Assembly (NCBI GenBank): GCA_965206015.1
Contig: CBDBIW010000002.1
Coordinates: 186,001 to 250,000, forward strand
Origin: JAJCYL01 sp965206015
GTDB lineage: Bacteria > Bacteroidota > Bacteroidia > Cytophagales > Cyclobacteriaceae
Direction: 5' to 3'
Length of the DNA stretch: 64,000 bases
This document shows positions 46,942 through 56,193 of the stretch, piece after piece (position 1 is the stretch's first letter; the number at the start of each line of letters is the position of its first letter). Both the position numbers and the translations under genes were made by a program. The notes below the pieces were generated by a model that saw only the letters and a program-made list of their open reading frames with translations, did not search any database and was not told the origin of the DNA.

Positions 46942-47017
46942 CATTATTTTCTATTTGTATATTAAATACAACTTATTCTGAGTTTCACCGTATTTTACAT
47001 ACAAATAGAAAATAATG
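46942..47017 (+). promoter_or_regulatory. Perfect 19-bp inverted repeat spanning the padR start codon
   Basis: CATTATTTTCTATTTGTAT (46942-46960) has an exact inverted copy at 46999-47017, 38 bp away. The right arm covers the region just before the PadR ATG (47015). Within the left flank TTGTAT-N5-ATACAA (46956-46972) is itself a palindrome, like PadR operators. Two readings are possible: paired operator half-sites for autoregulation, or an RNA hairpin hiding the start codon. Confidence 0.6.
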
Positions 47018-47359
47018 TTCCAAAGAAATAATCTTGGTGAATTTGAGGAAATTGTGATGCTAACGATAGGCATCCTCAATGATTCCGCTTATGGGCTGGC
47101 CATTAAACAAGAAATTGAAGAGCGACTCAAAAGATCGGTTAGCATGGGAGCCCTTCATACTGCTCTTTATCGTCTCGAGGAAAAGGGGTTTCTAAATTCT
47201 CGATTAGGTGAGGCTACAAAAATCAGAGGAGGTAAGCCCAAGCGGTATTTTAATGTTACAGCTTCTGGCCAGAAAGCACTAAAACAAGTGATGGAAACCA
47301 GAAAGCAGCTTTGGGATAATATTCCTGACGGAGTTTTTCAACTTCACCCTTTTAAATAA
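47015..47359 (+). CDS. PadR-family transcriptional regulator
   Basis: A 114-residue winged-helix protein: EIVMLTIGILNDSAYGLAIK (helix 1 and the GYxI-like turn), SMGALHTALYRLEEKGFLNS (recognition helix), and KRYFNVTASGQKALKQ (wing). PadR repressors sense ligands and often control transport genes. The stop overlaps the permease start (TAATG), and a long inverted repeat sits at its own start. Auto-control and control of the permease are thus likely. Confidence 0.9.
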   Translation: MFQRNNLGEFEEIVMLTIGILNDSAYGLAIKQEIEERLKRSVSMGALHTALYRLEEKGFLNSRLGEATKIRGGKPKRYFNVTASGQKALKQVMETRKQLWDNIPDGVFQLHPFK

Positions 47360-49986
47360 TGAAGCATCCACCACCCAAATTCCTTCTATGGTGTTTACGG
47401 CAATGCTGCCTTGCAAACAGGCTTGATGACTTACAGGGTGACTTTCTCGAACTCCATGAACAGAACAAACTGACTAAAGGAAAATTTAGAGCCAGCCTTG
47501 GATTCTTTATTGATTGCCTAAGTCTCCTACCCTTAAAACTCTTTACAAAAAACAAACGCTACACAAACTCATTCAATCTGATGATCAGGAACTATATCAA
47601 AATCTCATACCGCAACTTAGTAAGAGACAAGGTTTATGCCTTCATCAATATCTCTGGACTAGCGATTGGTATGGCTTGCGCATTTGTGATTTTCGTTCAC
47701 GTCAAACTGGAATTAAGTTTTGACGCATTTCATGAGAAAGCAGATCAGATTCACCGGGTCCAGCATGTTTATAGTTTCATTGGAGCTCCTATCGGACCAG
47801 CAATGGTTGAAGAATACCCAGGCATAAAAGAAACAGTGAGAGTTGTAACTTGGTTAGTAGATAAAGAAGTCAACTTTCCAGATTCTAGGAAATTCTATGA
47901 GGATGTTTATTTAGCGGATGACAACTTCTTTGATGTTTTCTCCTTCGACTTCATCCATGGCAATCCTACAACGGCCTTAAGCAATCTCAATGGAATGGTA
48001 ATAACGGAAACTGTCGCTAACAAGTATTTTGGAAAAACTGACGTGATCGGTGAGGTCCTGAACTTCAAAGGCTTTCTCTCCGGTATTCCTCATTCATTCA
48101 AGATTACCGGTGTTATTAAGGATGTCCCATATAATTCTCAGCTTCAATTTGATCATATTGCCTCTTTTGATCTGATGAAGAACTTACCCGATTTTAACAT
48201 TATGGATAGTTGGATAAATGATTGGGTGGTAACCTACTTTGTACTCGAAAAAGGAACTAACGTCAGCGCAATTGAGGAGAGTTATCCTGCTTTTTTTGAG
48301 GAACATACGGGAGTTGAATTTACTGATCCCTTTCGATTAATGCCCTTAAAAGATGTCAGGCATAACTCCACCTATCTCAGATCAGATTTTATTGAACAGG
48401 GTAATGGAAATCACCTGAAGATTTTTGGAGCAATAGCAATATTGGTTTTGGCCATTGCCTGTATCAATTTCATGAATTTGGCTACCGCCAAATCAGCCAG
48501 AAGAATGAAGGAAGTAGGTTTGCGAAAAGTTATGGGTGCAGTAAAAGCGCAACTAATTTTTCAATTCATTACAGAATCTGTGATGACAACAATTATTGCC
48601 TTAATTCTGGCTATGGGACTCACCTGGCTTATTGTTCCTTATTTGCATGGCGCATATAATATTGACCTACGCCCGGGATTTATTGATCTATGGGGTCATT
48701 TTGTTTGGGCTTTTGGTATCGCCCTTGTCACAGGAGTCATAGCTGGTTCTTATCCTGCATTCTACCTCTCGTCATTTCAGGCAGCTAACAGTTTAAAAGG
48801 AATTGACTTGAGGGGAAAATCGAGTTTTTTCCGTAAAACGTTAGTTATCATACAGTTGACTGTTTCCATTATCCTGATTGTCGGCACTATTGTAGTATTA
48901 GATCAAATGAATTTTATTCGTAATAAAGATCTTGGATTCAATAAAGAGCAGATGCTCGTTTTAGATTTTGGCGGAAGACCAACTGTCAATGCCAAGTGGG
49001 CGATAATCAAAGAAGAACTACTGTCTATGCAGGGAGTAAATGGTGTAGCATCGACAAGTTCTGTTCCCGGTGACAATGCGCCATTTTGGGGATACAAGTT
49101 CGAAGGTCAGACAGAGGAGAAATATGGAGACGGCTGGGCCGGATATTACGTGGGCCCCGGCTTCATTCAGGAGCTCGACATTGAATTGACCATCGGACGA
49201 GCTTTTAATGAGGAAATACCAACGGATAGCAATGCATTCGTGTTGAACGAGGCAGCGGTAAAAAGAGCCGTGAATGAATACGGGCCTGAATGGTCTAATC
49301 CGATTGGTAAAACGATCGAATATTACACCACCAATCCAGGCGATTGGCAATTGATCAAAAAAGGCAAAATAATCGGAGTCGCCAAGGATTTCCACTTTCG
49401 TTCCTTGCAGAATAGCATAGAACCCATCATTTTACATCAATCCCCTACAAATTCAAAAATCTTAGTCAAAGTAAATACCAAGAATCTCTCAGAACTGGTT
49501 ACTGCAATTGAGGATAAGTGGGACCATTGGGGCAGCGTCAGGCCTTTTAGCTATCAATTCCTTGATCAACAGTTTTCAGAATATTATGAGTCGGAACAAA
49601 AATTCAGTCAACTATTGTATCTTTTTTGCGGGTTAGCTATAACGATAGCCTGTCTGGGTTTGTTTGGTTTAGCGTCCTTTACGGCTCAAAAGAGGATCAA
49701 AGAAATTGGAGTCCGCAAGGTATTAGGAGCTTCAACGGTTGAGATATTTAGAATGATAACTTCTGATTTTTTCAAAATAATTGTAATCTCTTTCGTCGTT
49801 GCTTTTCCCGTAGCATGGATAGCTTCGGACAATTGGTTGGAAAATTTCGCCTACAGAATTGATGTCTCTTGGGTTAGCTTTATGGCAGCAGCGTTGATAA
49901 CTGCATTATTAACCTTAATAACAGTTTCATGGCAGTCATTAAAAGCATCAATGAGTAATCCGGTGGATAGTTTGAGACATGAGTAA
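47359..49986 (+). CDS. FtsX-like permease with N-terminal permease-prefix domain (875 aa)
   Basis: A MacB-type permease of Bacteroidota. The N-terminal 80 residues (with FLLWCLRQCCLANRLDDLQGDF) form the permease prefix domain. Two FtsX/MacB modules follow, each with a large periplasmic domain and transmembrane helices: near 105-125 (GLAIGMACAFVIFVHVKL), 365-395, and finally about 750-860 with GLFGLASFTAQKRIKEIGVRKVLGAS. An ATPase partner is needed, and none is encoded next to it. Co-transcribed with padR. Confidence 0.9.
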   Translation: MKHPPPKFLLWCLRQCCLANRLDDLQGDFLELHEQNKLTKGKFRASLGFFIDCLSLLPLKLFTKNKRYTNSFNLMIRNYIKISYRNLVRDKVYAFINISGLAIGMACAFVIFVHVKLELSFDAFHEKADQIHRVQHVYSFIGAPIGPAMVEEYPGIKETVRVVTWLVDKEVNFPDSRKFYEDVYLADDNFFDVFSFDFIHGNPTTALSNLNGMVITETVANKYFGKTDVIGEVLNFKGFLSGIPHSFKITGVIKDVPYNSQLQFDHIASFDLMKNLPDFNIMDSWINDWVVTYFVLEKGTNVSAIEESYPAFFEEHTGVEFTDPFRLMPLKDVRHNSTYLRSDFIEQGNGNHLKIFGAIAILVLAIACINFMNLATAKSARRMKEVGLRKVMGAVKAQLIFQFITESVMTTIIALILAMGLTWLIVPYLHGAYNIDLRPGFIDLWGHFVWAFGIALVTGVIAGSYPAFYLSSFQAANSLKGIDLRGKSSFFRKTLVIIQLTVSIILIVGTIVVLDQMNFIRNKDLGFNKEQMLVLDFGGRPTVNAKWAIIKEELLSMQGVNGVASTSSVPGDNAPFWGYKFEGQTEEKYGDGWAGYYVGPGFIQELDIELTIGRAFNEEIPTDSNAFVLNEAAVKRAVNEYGPEWSNPIGKTIEYYTTNPGDWQLIKKGKIIGVAKDFHFRSLQNSIEPIILHQSPTNSKILVKVNTKNLSELVTAIEDKWDHWGSVRPFSYQFLDQQFSEYYESEQKFSQLLYLFCGLAITIACLGLFGLASFTAQKRIKEIGVRKVLGASTVEIFRMITSDFFKIIVISFVVAFPVAWIASDNWLENFAYRIDVSWVSFMAAALITALLTLITVSWQSLKASMSNPVDSLRHE

Positions 49987-50025
49987 AATGGGTTCGCTCA
50001 AATTAACCGTCATGCGATCTCGCAT

Positions 50026-50859
50026 ATGAGGAAAGTTTTCAAAAAATTCTCTAAAACGACCGGTTTGCATCAGGTGGCTGCATCAATCCAGGACCAAAGA
50101 CGGAACCTGTTGCGTCAACTTGGAATGGGTTCCAAAGAATTCAAATTCAACAGTGAGTTATCTTTCCCCATTGATATTGCTGCAAGAGGAGCATTTCGAA
50201 TGTTCAGTGACAATGACCCCGATATGAGGCTAGAGATGGAGTGCTTTATTCAGCTTTCCAAAGGGAAAAAATGCTTACTTGATATTGGGAGCCTTTTTGG
50301 AATCTTTTCACTCACTTTCACTGCCATAAATGAGAACGGCAAAGCCTTCGCTATTGAGCCATCTCCAAAATGTTATAAAACTTTAGGCCATAACAGCAAA
50401 CTTAATTCTGACAAACCTATCTATCTGTCCAATATTGCCCTGGGCTCAGAAAAGGGAATACTTGACATGCATTATGAATGGGTCCATCTAATAGCAAACC
50501 ATGAAAATTTAGAAACGCCGAGACTTCAAGTTGAAATGACCACCTTGGATCATTTTGTCGAATCGAGCAAGATCAGGCCAGACATCATCAAGATAGACGT
50601 TGACGGGTACGAAGGGTCCGTAATTGCTGGAGCGAAAAATTTTCTGAATAACCACGACCCACTCATTTTTTTAGAGCTTCATGGAGAATGGATTCAGCGA
50701 TATGCTTATTCATCGACTTCAATTGCAGAGTCGCTAATAGCCCACAATTACCATTTTTTTGACCTGAATCTTAAATCAATTGAAGACTTTGAAAGTGCTT
50801 TCGCTGTTTTTGCCAACAGGATAATTTGTACTAAAGACCCTGACATTATCAAAGCCTGA
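50026..50859 (+). CDS. FkbM-family methyltransferase
   Basis: A 277-residue methyltransferase whose SAM motif reads CLLDIGSLFGIFSLTF (about 87-102), followed by AFAIEPSPKCYKTLGHN and IIKIDVDGYEGSVIAGAKNF, the FkbM hallmark. The glycine-rich loop is less regular than in the 19368 copy (DIGSLFG instead of DVGANIG), so the family is clear but activity is unproven. It lies 18 bp before the next gene, in a small operon. Confidence 0.83.
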   Translation: MRKVFKKFSKTTGLHQVAASIQDQRRNLLRQLGMGSKEFKFNSELSFPIDIAARGAFRMFSDNDPDMRLEMECFIQLSKGKKCLLDIGSLFGIFSLTFTAINENGKAFAIEPSPKCYKTLGHNSKLNSDKPIYLSNIALGSEKGILDMHYEWVHLIANHENLETPRLQVEMTTLDHFVESSKIRPDIIKIDVDGYEGSVIAGAKNFLNNHDPLIFLELHGEWIQRYAYSSTSIAESLIAHNYHFFDLNLKSIEDFESAFAVFANRIICTKDPDIIKA

Positions 50860-50876
50860 CTATCTTGGGGGCGATC

Positions 50877-51527
50877 ATGGGAACATTAAAACATCTTCAA
50901 ATTGATTTCAAGGCCCCTTATTATACATTTGGGAAACTTGATGAAAACACATCCCCCGTTTGGATAGCTTGTCATGGCTATGGACAACTGGCTGAATATT
51001 TCATTAGGAAATTTCGTGTTTTCGAAGATCAGGGTCATTTTGGCGTGGTTCTACAAGGACTGCACAAATTTTATTTTACTCAAGAGCGAGTAGGTGCTTC
51101 CTGGATGACCAAACACGACCGTGAGGTAGATCTTGAAAATCAATATACATACTACCGAAGGGTGTTGGATGAAGTCTATGGCAACTTCGACCTTACAAAG
51201 GTTCAGGTCAATCTCTTGGGCTTCAGTCAAGGAGTTTCGGCGATAGCAAGGTTATTATTTTACCTACAACTACCCTTTGACAATCTGGTTCTCTGGGCAG
51301 GTGGATTCCCTCCGGAACTTCAGGGGAGCGATACCTCCTTTATGAAAAAGGATTACAAGCTCATAGTTGCTGTAGGTGATAATGATGAGTACTACAATAA
51401 AGAGAATTACCAAATTAATGTTGAATATCTGGAAAAAACCTTCCATCGCACTATGGACGTGAAATTCTACCCAGGAAGTCACTCACTGGAACCGAAACTT
51501 CTTGATAGTTGGTTAAAAGGCAACTAA
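50877..51527 (+). CDS. Alpha/beta hydrolase (phospholipase/carboxylesterase-like)
   Basis: A 216-residue enzyme. The oxyanion-side segment WIACHGYGQLAEYF precedes the nucleophile elbow NLLGFSQGVSAIARLL (GFSQG). The acid is around VAVGDNDEY, and the catalytic His is in PGSHSLEPKL. It resembles the YpfH/phospholipase-carboxylesterase family (PF02230). The ATG at 50877 is chosen over a TTG 12 bases upstream. It follows the FkbM gene by 17 bp. Confidence 0.87.
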   Translation: MGTLKHLQIDFKAPYYTFGKLDENTSPVWIACHGYGQLAEYFIRKFRVFEDQGHFGVVLQGLHKFYFTQERVGASWMTKHDREVDLENQYTYYRRVLDEVYGNFDLTKVQVNLLGFSQGVSAIARLLFYLQLPFDNLVLWAGGFPPELQGSDTSFMKKDYKLIVAVGDNDEYYNKENYQINVEYLEKTFHRTMDVKFYPGSHSLEPKLLDSWLKGN

Positions 51528-51538
51528 CACCAATTGAA

Positions 51539-52438
51539 TTACTTCTTACTTATCACTCCCTCCGTTTGTGGCTTAATGTGTAAATCTCGTTGTGGGAACG
51601 GTATTTCAATATTGTGTTCCTTAAATTTCTCGAAAATCGAAAAATTTAACTCACTAATTAAACGACGCGGTTTATCCGTATAAGTTTTAGTCCACACCAG
51701 CAGGGTGAAATTTAGTGAGCTATCTCCAAATTCTTCGAAGAAAACTGTTGGTCCAGGATTCTTTAGTACATTGCTATTCTCGGAGGCTACCTCGAGCAAC
51801 AATTCCCTCACCTTGGCTGGATCTTCATTATAACTCACACCAACTGGAACATTAAACCGGATATTCTGGTCATTATGACTCCAATTAATCACAGTACCGG
51901 AAATAAACTCTGAATTGGGCACTATGATAGATATATTGTCATTGGTCAGTATGGTTGTTGCCCTAACTGAAATATTCATCACATCTCCCCCAATATCACC
52001 TACTTCTATCCTATCCCCTACTTTAATCGGGTTCTCGAATAAAATAATAATACCGGAAACAAGGTTGTTAGTGATATTCTGAAGGCCAAAACCGATGCCC
52101 ACACCCAATGCTCCAGCCAACAAACTCAATGCACTTAGGTCAATTCCAGCTGATTGGGTAATGACAATAGATCCAATGAGGATGATCGCAAACTTCGTAA
52201 TCATCCCAATTGATTCACTCAGCCCTCTATTGATTTCGGCTTTAGCCAAAACCTTGGTAATGAGAAACTTCTTAATCTTTCCTGCTACATAAAATAGGAT
52301 GATAAAAGCCAGAAAGAAATATAGGATGGTACTTAAGCTAATTTCACTTGCGCCCAGTTTAAACAAGGACTGTGTAAATATCTCGCCCACTTTGCTTAAA
52401 TAATCTATGATGTTGTCGTAAATCGCTGTGCTTTCCAT
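51539..52438 (-). CDS. MscS-family mechanosensitive channel
   Basis: A 299-residue channel. Three helices precede the pore-lining segment LSLLAGALGVGIGFGLQN (about 118-135), then the cytosolic beta-domain begins with FENPIKVGDRIEVGDIGG. The C-terminal domain has RFNVPVGVSYNEDPAKVREL. It protects cells against osmotic downshock. The ATG at 52438 fits better than a TTG at 52477, which would add polar residues. Confidence 0.92.
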   Translation of the reverse strand: MESTAIYDNIIDYLSKVGEIFTQSLFKLGASEISLSTILYFFLAFIILFYVAGKIKKFLITKVLAKAEINRGLSESIGMITKFAIILIGSIVITQSAGIDLSALSLLAGALGVGIGFGLQNITNNLVSGIIILFENPIKVGDRIEVGDIGGDVMNISVRATTILTNDNISIIVPNSEFISGTVINWSHNDQNIRFNVPVGVSYNEDPAKVRELLLEVASENSNVLKNPGPTVFFEEFGDSSLNFTLLVWTKTYTDKPRRLISELNFSIFEKFKEHNIEIPFPQRDLHIKPQTEGVISKK

Positions 52439-52629
52439 CTGGTCGATCTCAAGATAAAGAGAAAAGGTCGCTCTCAAAAATCAATTTCAAATGGTCTTGA
52501 AGGACATTCAGCGGGAGGCCAAAGGTCGGCCGAAGAGTCTGAAAATTCCATATAACAGGTGTATGCAAATCTGAAAAATCGCCCTCAAGGCTCTCTCCTT
52601 TCTGAGTAACGTGCACAAAATAGTGCTAA

Positions 52630-52735
52630 TTGACATACTCCCACGGTTGAAACACGTGGGATTCTAATGTACAGACGAAACTTGCCTTCTAACAGAAGGT
52701 CTTCCAGTTTCTCCATTAATGGTTGAATATCCGCC
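52630..52735 (-). mobile_element. IS200/IS605-like right-end relic
   Basis: On the minus strand the hairpin CCCACG-N9-CGTGGG (52641-52661), followed by AGTATGTCAA, closely resembles the right end of IS605/IS1341 tnpB elements. Just before it, ETGRPSVRRQVSSVH can be read, like the last residues of TnpB. No intact tnpA or tnpB is present. Confidence 0.5.
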
Positions 52736-52739
52736 AGAC

Positions 52740-53141
52740 TTACAACATCTCCCTATACTTTTCATCATTTGGCTCCCAGAATTCAATTTTATTCCCTTCG
52801 GGATCAAGTATCCAACCAAATTTTCTGTAGTCAAATGATTCAATTTCTCCAACGACCTCTACCCCCTCTGCCTTCAATGTCTTAAGTAGTCCTTCCAGGT
52901 CGGCTACCCGATAATTGATCATAAATTTTGAGGTACTCGGATTGTAATAGTCACTTTTCTCGTCCATTACACTCCAGGCAGTGTGACCCAGATTCTCTGG
53001 ATTCTCTCTCCCCCTCCATTCAAAGCTTCCACCATATTCGCTCATGTGAGGGATGCCCAGATGTTTCTCATACCAGGTGCGCATAGTCTGAGGGTCTTTC
53101 ACTTTAAAAAATACACCTCCAAGTCCAGTTACTCTTTTCAT
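52740..53141 (-). CDS. VOC-family (glyoxalase/bleomycin-resistance fold) protein
   Basis: A 133-residue protein of one beta-alpha-beta-beta-beta repeat pair. GGVFFKVKDPQTMRTWYEKH is the typical N-terminal motif. GWILDPEGNKIEFWEPND is the C-terminal metal-binding segment, with Glu at IEFWE. The substrate is unknown. The ATG at 53141 is chosen because the extra upstream residues of a 53192 start are atypical. It is divergent from the GT39-type gene. Confidence 0.85.
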   Translation of the reverse strand: MKRVTGLGGVFFKVKDPQTMRTWYEKHLGIPHMSEYGGSFEWRGRENPENLGHTAWSVMDEKSDYYNPSTSKFMINYRVADLEGLLKTLKAEGVEVVGEIESFDYRKFGWILDPEGNKIEFWEPNDEKYREML

Positions 53142-53227
53142 AGGTTCATTTTTTATTGTTTTTATAGTTCCAATCTCGGCCTGAACTTTCATGTCAAGCT
53201 CATACTTTTGGGTGATTTTTGACCTTT

Positions 53228-54814
53228 ATGCTAAATAGACTTATTAAATATATCTCGCTGGATTCAGATTTCGAGAACAAACCTCGTTATTACATATTCC
53301 TGATTCCTTTCTCAGTGGCACTAATAGTCAGAGTGATTTATCACTTTTTGGACATCCCGGACTTCTGGGGCGATTCGTACCACTCAATGTACATGAGTTG
53401 GGCAACGATTGAAAACAACTGGGTTTATTCCGATTACAAAGGGCGAGAAGTAGTCTGGTTGCCATTTTATCGCTACTTGTCAACTATTTTCCTTTTTCTC
53501 TTTCAGAAACATGACCTGATAATCCCCCACTTTCTTAACATGATATCGGGTGCTTTAACCTGCGGTTTAGTTGCCATTTTCACGAAAAAGCTTACCAACA
53601 ATAAAATAGGAATATTAGCGGGGTTGATCTTAGCCTTATCCCCCTGGCATGTGGCTTACAGTCACATGAACATGCCTGAGATTACAGCACTGCTGCTACT
53701 CACTTTGGCCTTGATGGCGTGGTCGAATAATCAAATATTGTGGTTGATCCCTATTGGTTTTGCCAGTGTCCTCACACGAAATGAACTCACTACTTTATTA
53801 GGTGTATTCGGATTGGTTCTTCTGATAAAAAAGGATTGGAAAGCGGCAGGAACTTTGTTTGTGGGGTCAGTGATTGGTTTAGGCCTATGGGCGTGGTGGA
53901 ACGTTATTAAAAGAGGTGAGTTAACATGGTGGATTGAATCAAGGAGCAGAGGCTCTTCCTGGGACAGATACTTCGTGATCACCCAGGGCAGTTATTTCAA
54001 CGATTGGTACATCCACCTTGCAATCTTTATCACTGTATTCCCAGTAGTAATTGCAGTGACAACCTACCCCAAAGTATTTAAGAAAGCGATCACTGATACT
54101 CCCATTTGGAAATCAAAGGAGGCATTAGCCATGGCCTCCATCATAATTTTTCATTGGCTATTCTTACTGGTAATGCAAACTGAATATTTCACCGCTCCTA
54201 ATGGAAGGTATTGGCTATACAGCTTGCCTGCAGCCTGCAGCTGTTTTAGCTTATTTGTTTTCAGGATTGACAAAAAGTATCAACGATGGGTCATTGGTGT
54301 ATCCACATCAGTATCGTTTGTTGTATTGCTACTCATGATGGTGGTATTTTATCACCAACGCAAAATTTACGCCTACAACATGGTGCTTGGTCAACAGATT
54401 GCTAAGGAGGTACCTATTGATGTGAATATGTGGTTAGATTTTCCCGATATCTTGTATTTCAGTGCCATTGACTATGGTCGGGTTCATTCAAGTGACCAGA
54501 TTATGCCAATGGAATATAGGTATATCTCAGACGAAAACAAGATTACATTCCTCACCGAAAAATTCGAAACCCTCAACATTCGATACTTGGTATCTTCGCC
54601 AGTTTCTTATTCAATTATTCTCTCCTTATGGCCTCAAATGAAAGAAAATGAACGTTTTGATTGGGGGCCTTACAGATTCACTCCAACTTTTTCCAAATTC
54701 AGTACGAAGGATCAGATTATAGGACAACCGATGGCGGACTGGATGAGGTATCTGGGTGGTGTGAATAAGAAAGCCGTTCTTTGGAGAATCGATAAAGTCA
54801 ATAATTCTAATTAG
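53228..54814 (+). CDS. GT39-like membrane glycosyltransferase
   Basis: A 528-residue protein with about 11-12 helices in an ArnT/PMT-like GT-C arrangement. The first periplasmic loop holds the acidic DIPDFWGDSYHSMYMSW (about 46-62). LALSPWHVAYSHMNMPEITA around 137-156 matches the GT39 family pattern. It would transfer a sugar from a polyprenyl-phosphate donor in the periplasm. The ATG at 53228 is preferred to a TTG at 53219. A small membrane gene follows 7 bp later. Confidence 0.8.
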   Translation: MLNRLIKYISLDSDFENKPRYYIFLIPFSVALIVRVIYHFLDIPDFWGDSYHSMYMSWATIENNWVYSDYKGREVVWLPFYRYLSTIFLFLFQKHDLIIPHFLNMISGALTCGLVAIFTKKLTNNKIGILAGLILALSPWHVAYSHMNMPEITALLLLTLALMAWSNNQILWLIPIGFASVLTRNELTTLLGVFGLVLLIKKDWKAAGTLFVGSVIGLGLWAWWNVIKRGELTWWIESRSRGSSWDRYFVITQGSYFNDWYIHLAIFITVFPVVIAVTTYPKVFKKAITDTPIWKSKEALAMASIIIFHWLFLLVMQTEYFTAPNGRYWLYSLPAACSCFSLFVFRIDKKYQRWVIGVSTSVSFVVLLLMMVVFYHQRKIYAYNMVLGQQIAKEVPIDVNMWLDFPDILYFSAIDYGRVHSSDQIMPMEYRYISDENKITFLTEKFETLNIRYLVSSPVSYSIILSLWPQMKENERFDWGPYRFTPTFSKFSTKDQIIGQPMADWMRYLGGVNKKAVLWRIDKVNNSN

Positions 54815-54821
54815 TATTTGA

Positions 54822-55013
54822 ATGGATTACCTAAAAGCAGTCATAGGGATAATCGGATTAATTGGTATTGCCTATATTCATGAGAATAGAGATAGTGACT
54901 TGAGCAGAAATTACATTGATAAGAATCTAATACACCCCAAGGATCATTTTAGCGAGGGGCCGCATAAAGTTCTTGCCCCGCCCGATGAAATGAGAGAATT
55001 AGGCTATAGGTAA
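54822..55013 (+). CDS. Small membrane-anchored protein (63 aa)
   Basis: It has an N-terminal hydrophobic helix (residues 5-19), then a polar tail with HPKDHFSEGPHKVLAPPDE. No family is recognised. It begins 7 bp after the GT39-type stop on the same strand, so it is probably co-transcribed. A hairpin resembling a terminator follows 20 bp later. Confidence 0.5.
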   Translation: MDYLKAVIGIIGLIGIAYIHENRDSDLSRNYIDKNLIHPKDHFSEGPHKVLAPPDEMRELGYR

Positions 55014-55032
55014 TGCCGTTTGGCAAAAGCAC

Positions 55033-55059
55033 GGCCTGACCCTGATTTTAAGTTAGGCC
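55033..55059 (+). terminator. Weak terminator-like hairpin
   Basis: GGCCTGAC (55033-55040) pairs with GTTAGGCC (55052-55059) including one G-T pair, with an 11-base loop. The following sequence is only moderately T-rich. It likely ends the 53228-55013 operon. Confidence 0.5.
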
Positions 55060-55269
55060 TTATACTTATACGGGAATACTGTGTAGACCTGTAATTCGAT
55101 AGGAAGGCTCGATTTTGTATAATGTACTTCCCCATTTCGATGTCTTCCCAATCTACTATCTATATCATTTGTGCAACTACCTAAAAGGTATTATCGGAGC
55201 ATTTAAGTATGTATACGTGCCACATGTAGCTAATATAACCAAACAGTTATAAATTAATAATTCTAATAA

Positions 55270-55313
55270 CAATACAAAGCCCGCCTTTGCTCTTTTTAGG
55301 AGCTTCGGCGGGC
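55270..55313 (-). terminator. Terminator of the tmRNA gene
   Basis: On the minus strand GCCCGCC (55313-55307) pairs with GGCGGGC (55285-55279), with an inner GAGC/GCTC pairing, followed by a T-rich run. Confidence 0.8.
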
Positions 55314-55318
55314 CAAGG

Positions 55319-55722
55319 TGGAGCCGGCGGGAATCGAACCCGCGTCCAGAAAGGGAAACAATGGGCTTTCTACATGCTTAGTCATCACTTTTGATCTCGA
55401 TAATGAAGCTGGCGAATGACAACCCACTTGAAAATCCAGTTACTTAAATCTCGCCATTGGTTAGCAACTTCGCCTCCGGCCAGCCTTGAATTTCGACACC
55501 TCATAATCCCGTCTTCAAGGCAAGACAAGTGAGATGTGGCCGGGTTCTGGTCTAACCAGAGCACCTTTAAGCCCATAATCTCATCCTACCGGATAAAAAT
55601 TAGGCAGCCATGGCGTAATTAGATTCGCCAAGTAAAGTATAAGCGCATTGATTACGGATGTACACTCACCACCCGACATGCAAGCACATCATTTGCACCC
55701 ACTGTCAAAGCCAGTCGGCCCC
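55319..55722 (-). ncRNA. ssrA: Transfer-messenger RNA (tmRNA)
   Basis: The 5' end GGGGCCGACTGGCTTTGACA (from 55722) and the 3' TWC arm GTTCGATTCCCGC followed by GGCTCC form the tRNA-like domain. GGGGCC pairs with GGCTCC through one G-U. The encoded tag ORF (55629-55600) reads GESNYAMAA then TAA, a Bacteroidota-type degradation tag. The CCA is only partly encoded, so it is added afterwards. A terminator follows. The length is about 404 nt. It rescues stalled ribosomes with SmpB. Confidence 0.95.
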
Positions 55723-55732
55723 ATGATTTATG

Positions 55733-55740
55733 CAAAACTA
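55733..55740 (-). promoter_or_regulatory. Candidate -7 element of the tmRNA promoter
   Basis: On the minus strand TAGTTTTG (55740-55733) matches TAnnTTTG and lies 10 bp before the predicted 5' end (55722), a proper distance for a -7 element. No good -33 TTTG is seen. Confidence 0.5.
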
Positions 55741-55785
55741 TAAGATTTAGTGGTATAAGCGGCAGGTAAACTAAACAGATCAGGA

Positions 55786-56193
55786 TTATTTCTGTTGCTC
55801 AAAGTACCTTAAAGCTTCGTCTCCCGTTTTCTGCTGATAGGTCCGTTTCTGCCCTAAAATCCAACGATAATGTTCTTCAGCTAATTTGTCCAATCCATTT
55901 TCCACGTAATATCTAGCCATCCTACGATGTGCTATTAGTTGCTGTTCCCAATCGTCCAGCCCTGAGACAGCAAGTCCATTGGTTAACAACTGTATCATTT
56001 CATCGTACTTCCCCAGTGAATCCAAAAGCTGAACCTTCAAATTGTTAAAGGTCAGAACCGGAGGAGATCTTTTCACAAAACTGGTTGCTTTATCATTTAA
56101 TGATTTGAAATCTTTGTCTCCGCTATTCAATTTGCTCCTGACTTGAGTAAACTCTTCCCAAGAGGTTTTCATCTCATTGTCCCAGGGTTTCAC
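55786..56193 (-). CDS. TPR-like small protein (135 aa)
   Basis: A helical protein with TPR-like repeats (LDSLGKYDEMIQLLTNGLA and AHRRMARYYVENGLDKLAEE). No signal peptide is visible and no enzyme motif. Its GTG start (56193) overlaps the stop of the metallo-hydrolase gene by four bases (GTGA), so the two are translationally coupled; an ATG at 56172 is an alternative. A partner role with the hydrolase is an inference. Confidence 0.55.
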   Translation of the reverse strand: MKPWDNEMKTSWEEFTQVRSKLNSGDKDFKSLNDKATSFVKRSPPVLTFNNLKVQLLDSLGKYDEMIQLLTNGLAVSGLDDWEQQLIAHRRMARYYVENGLDKLAEEHYRWILGQKRTYQQKTGDEALRYFEQQK

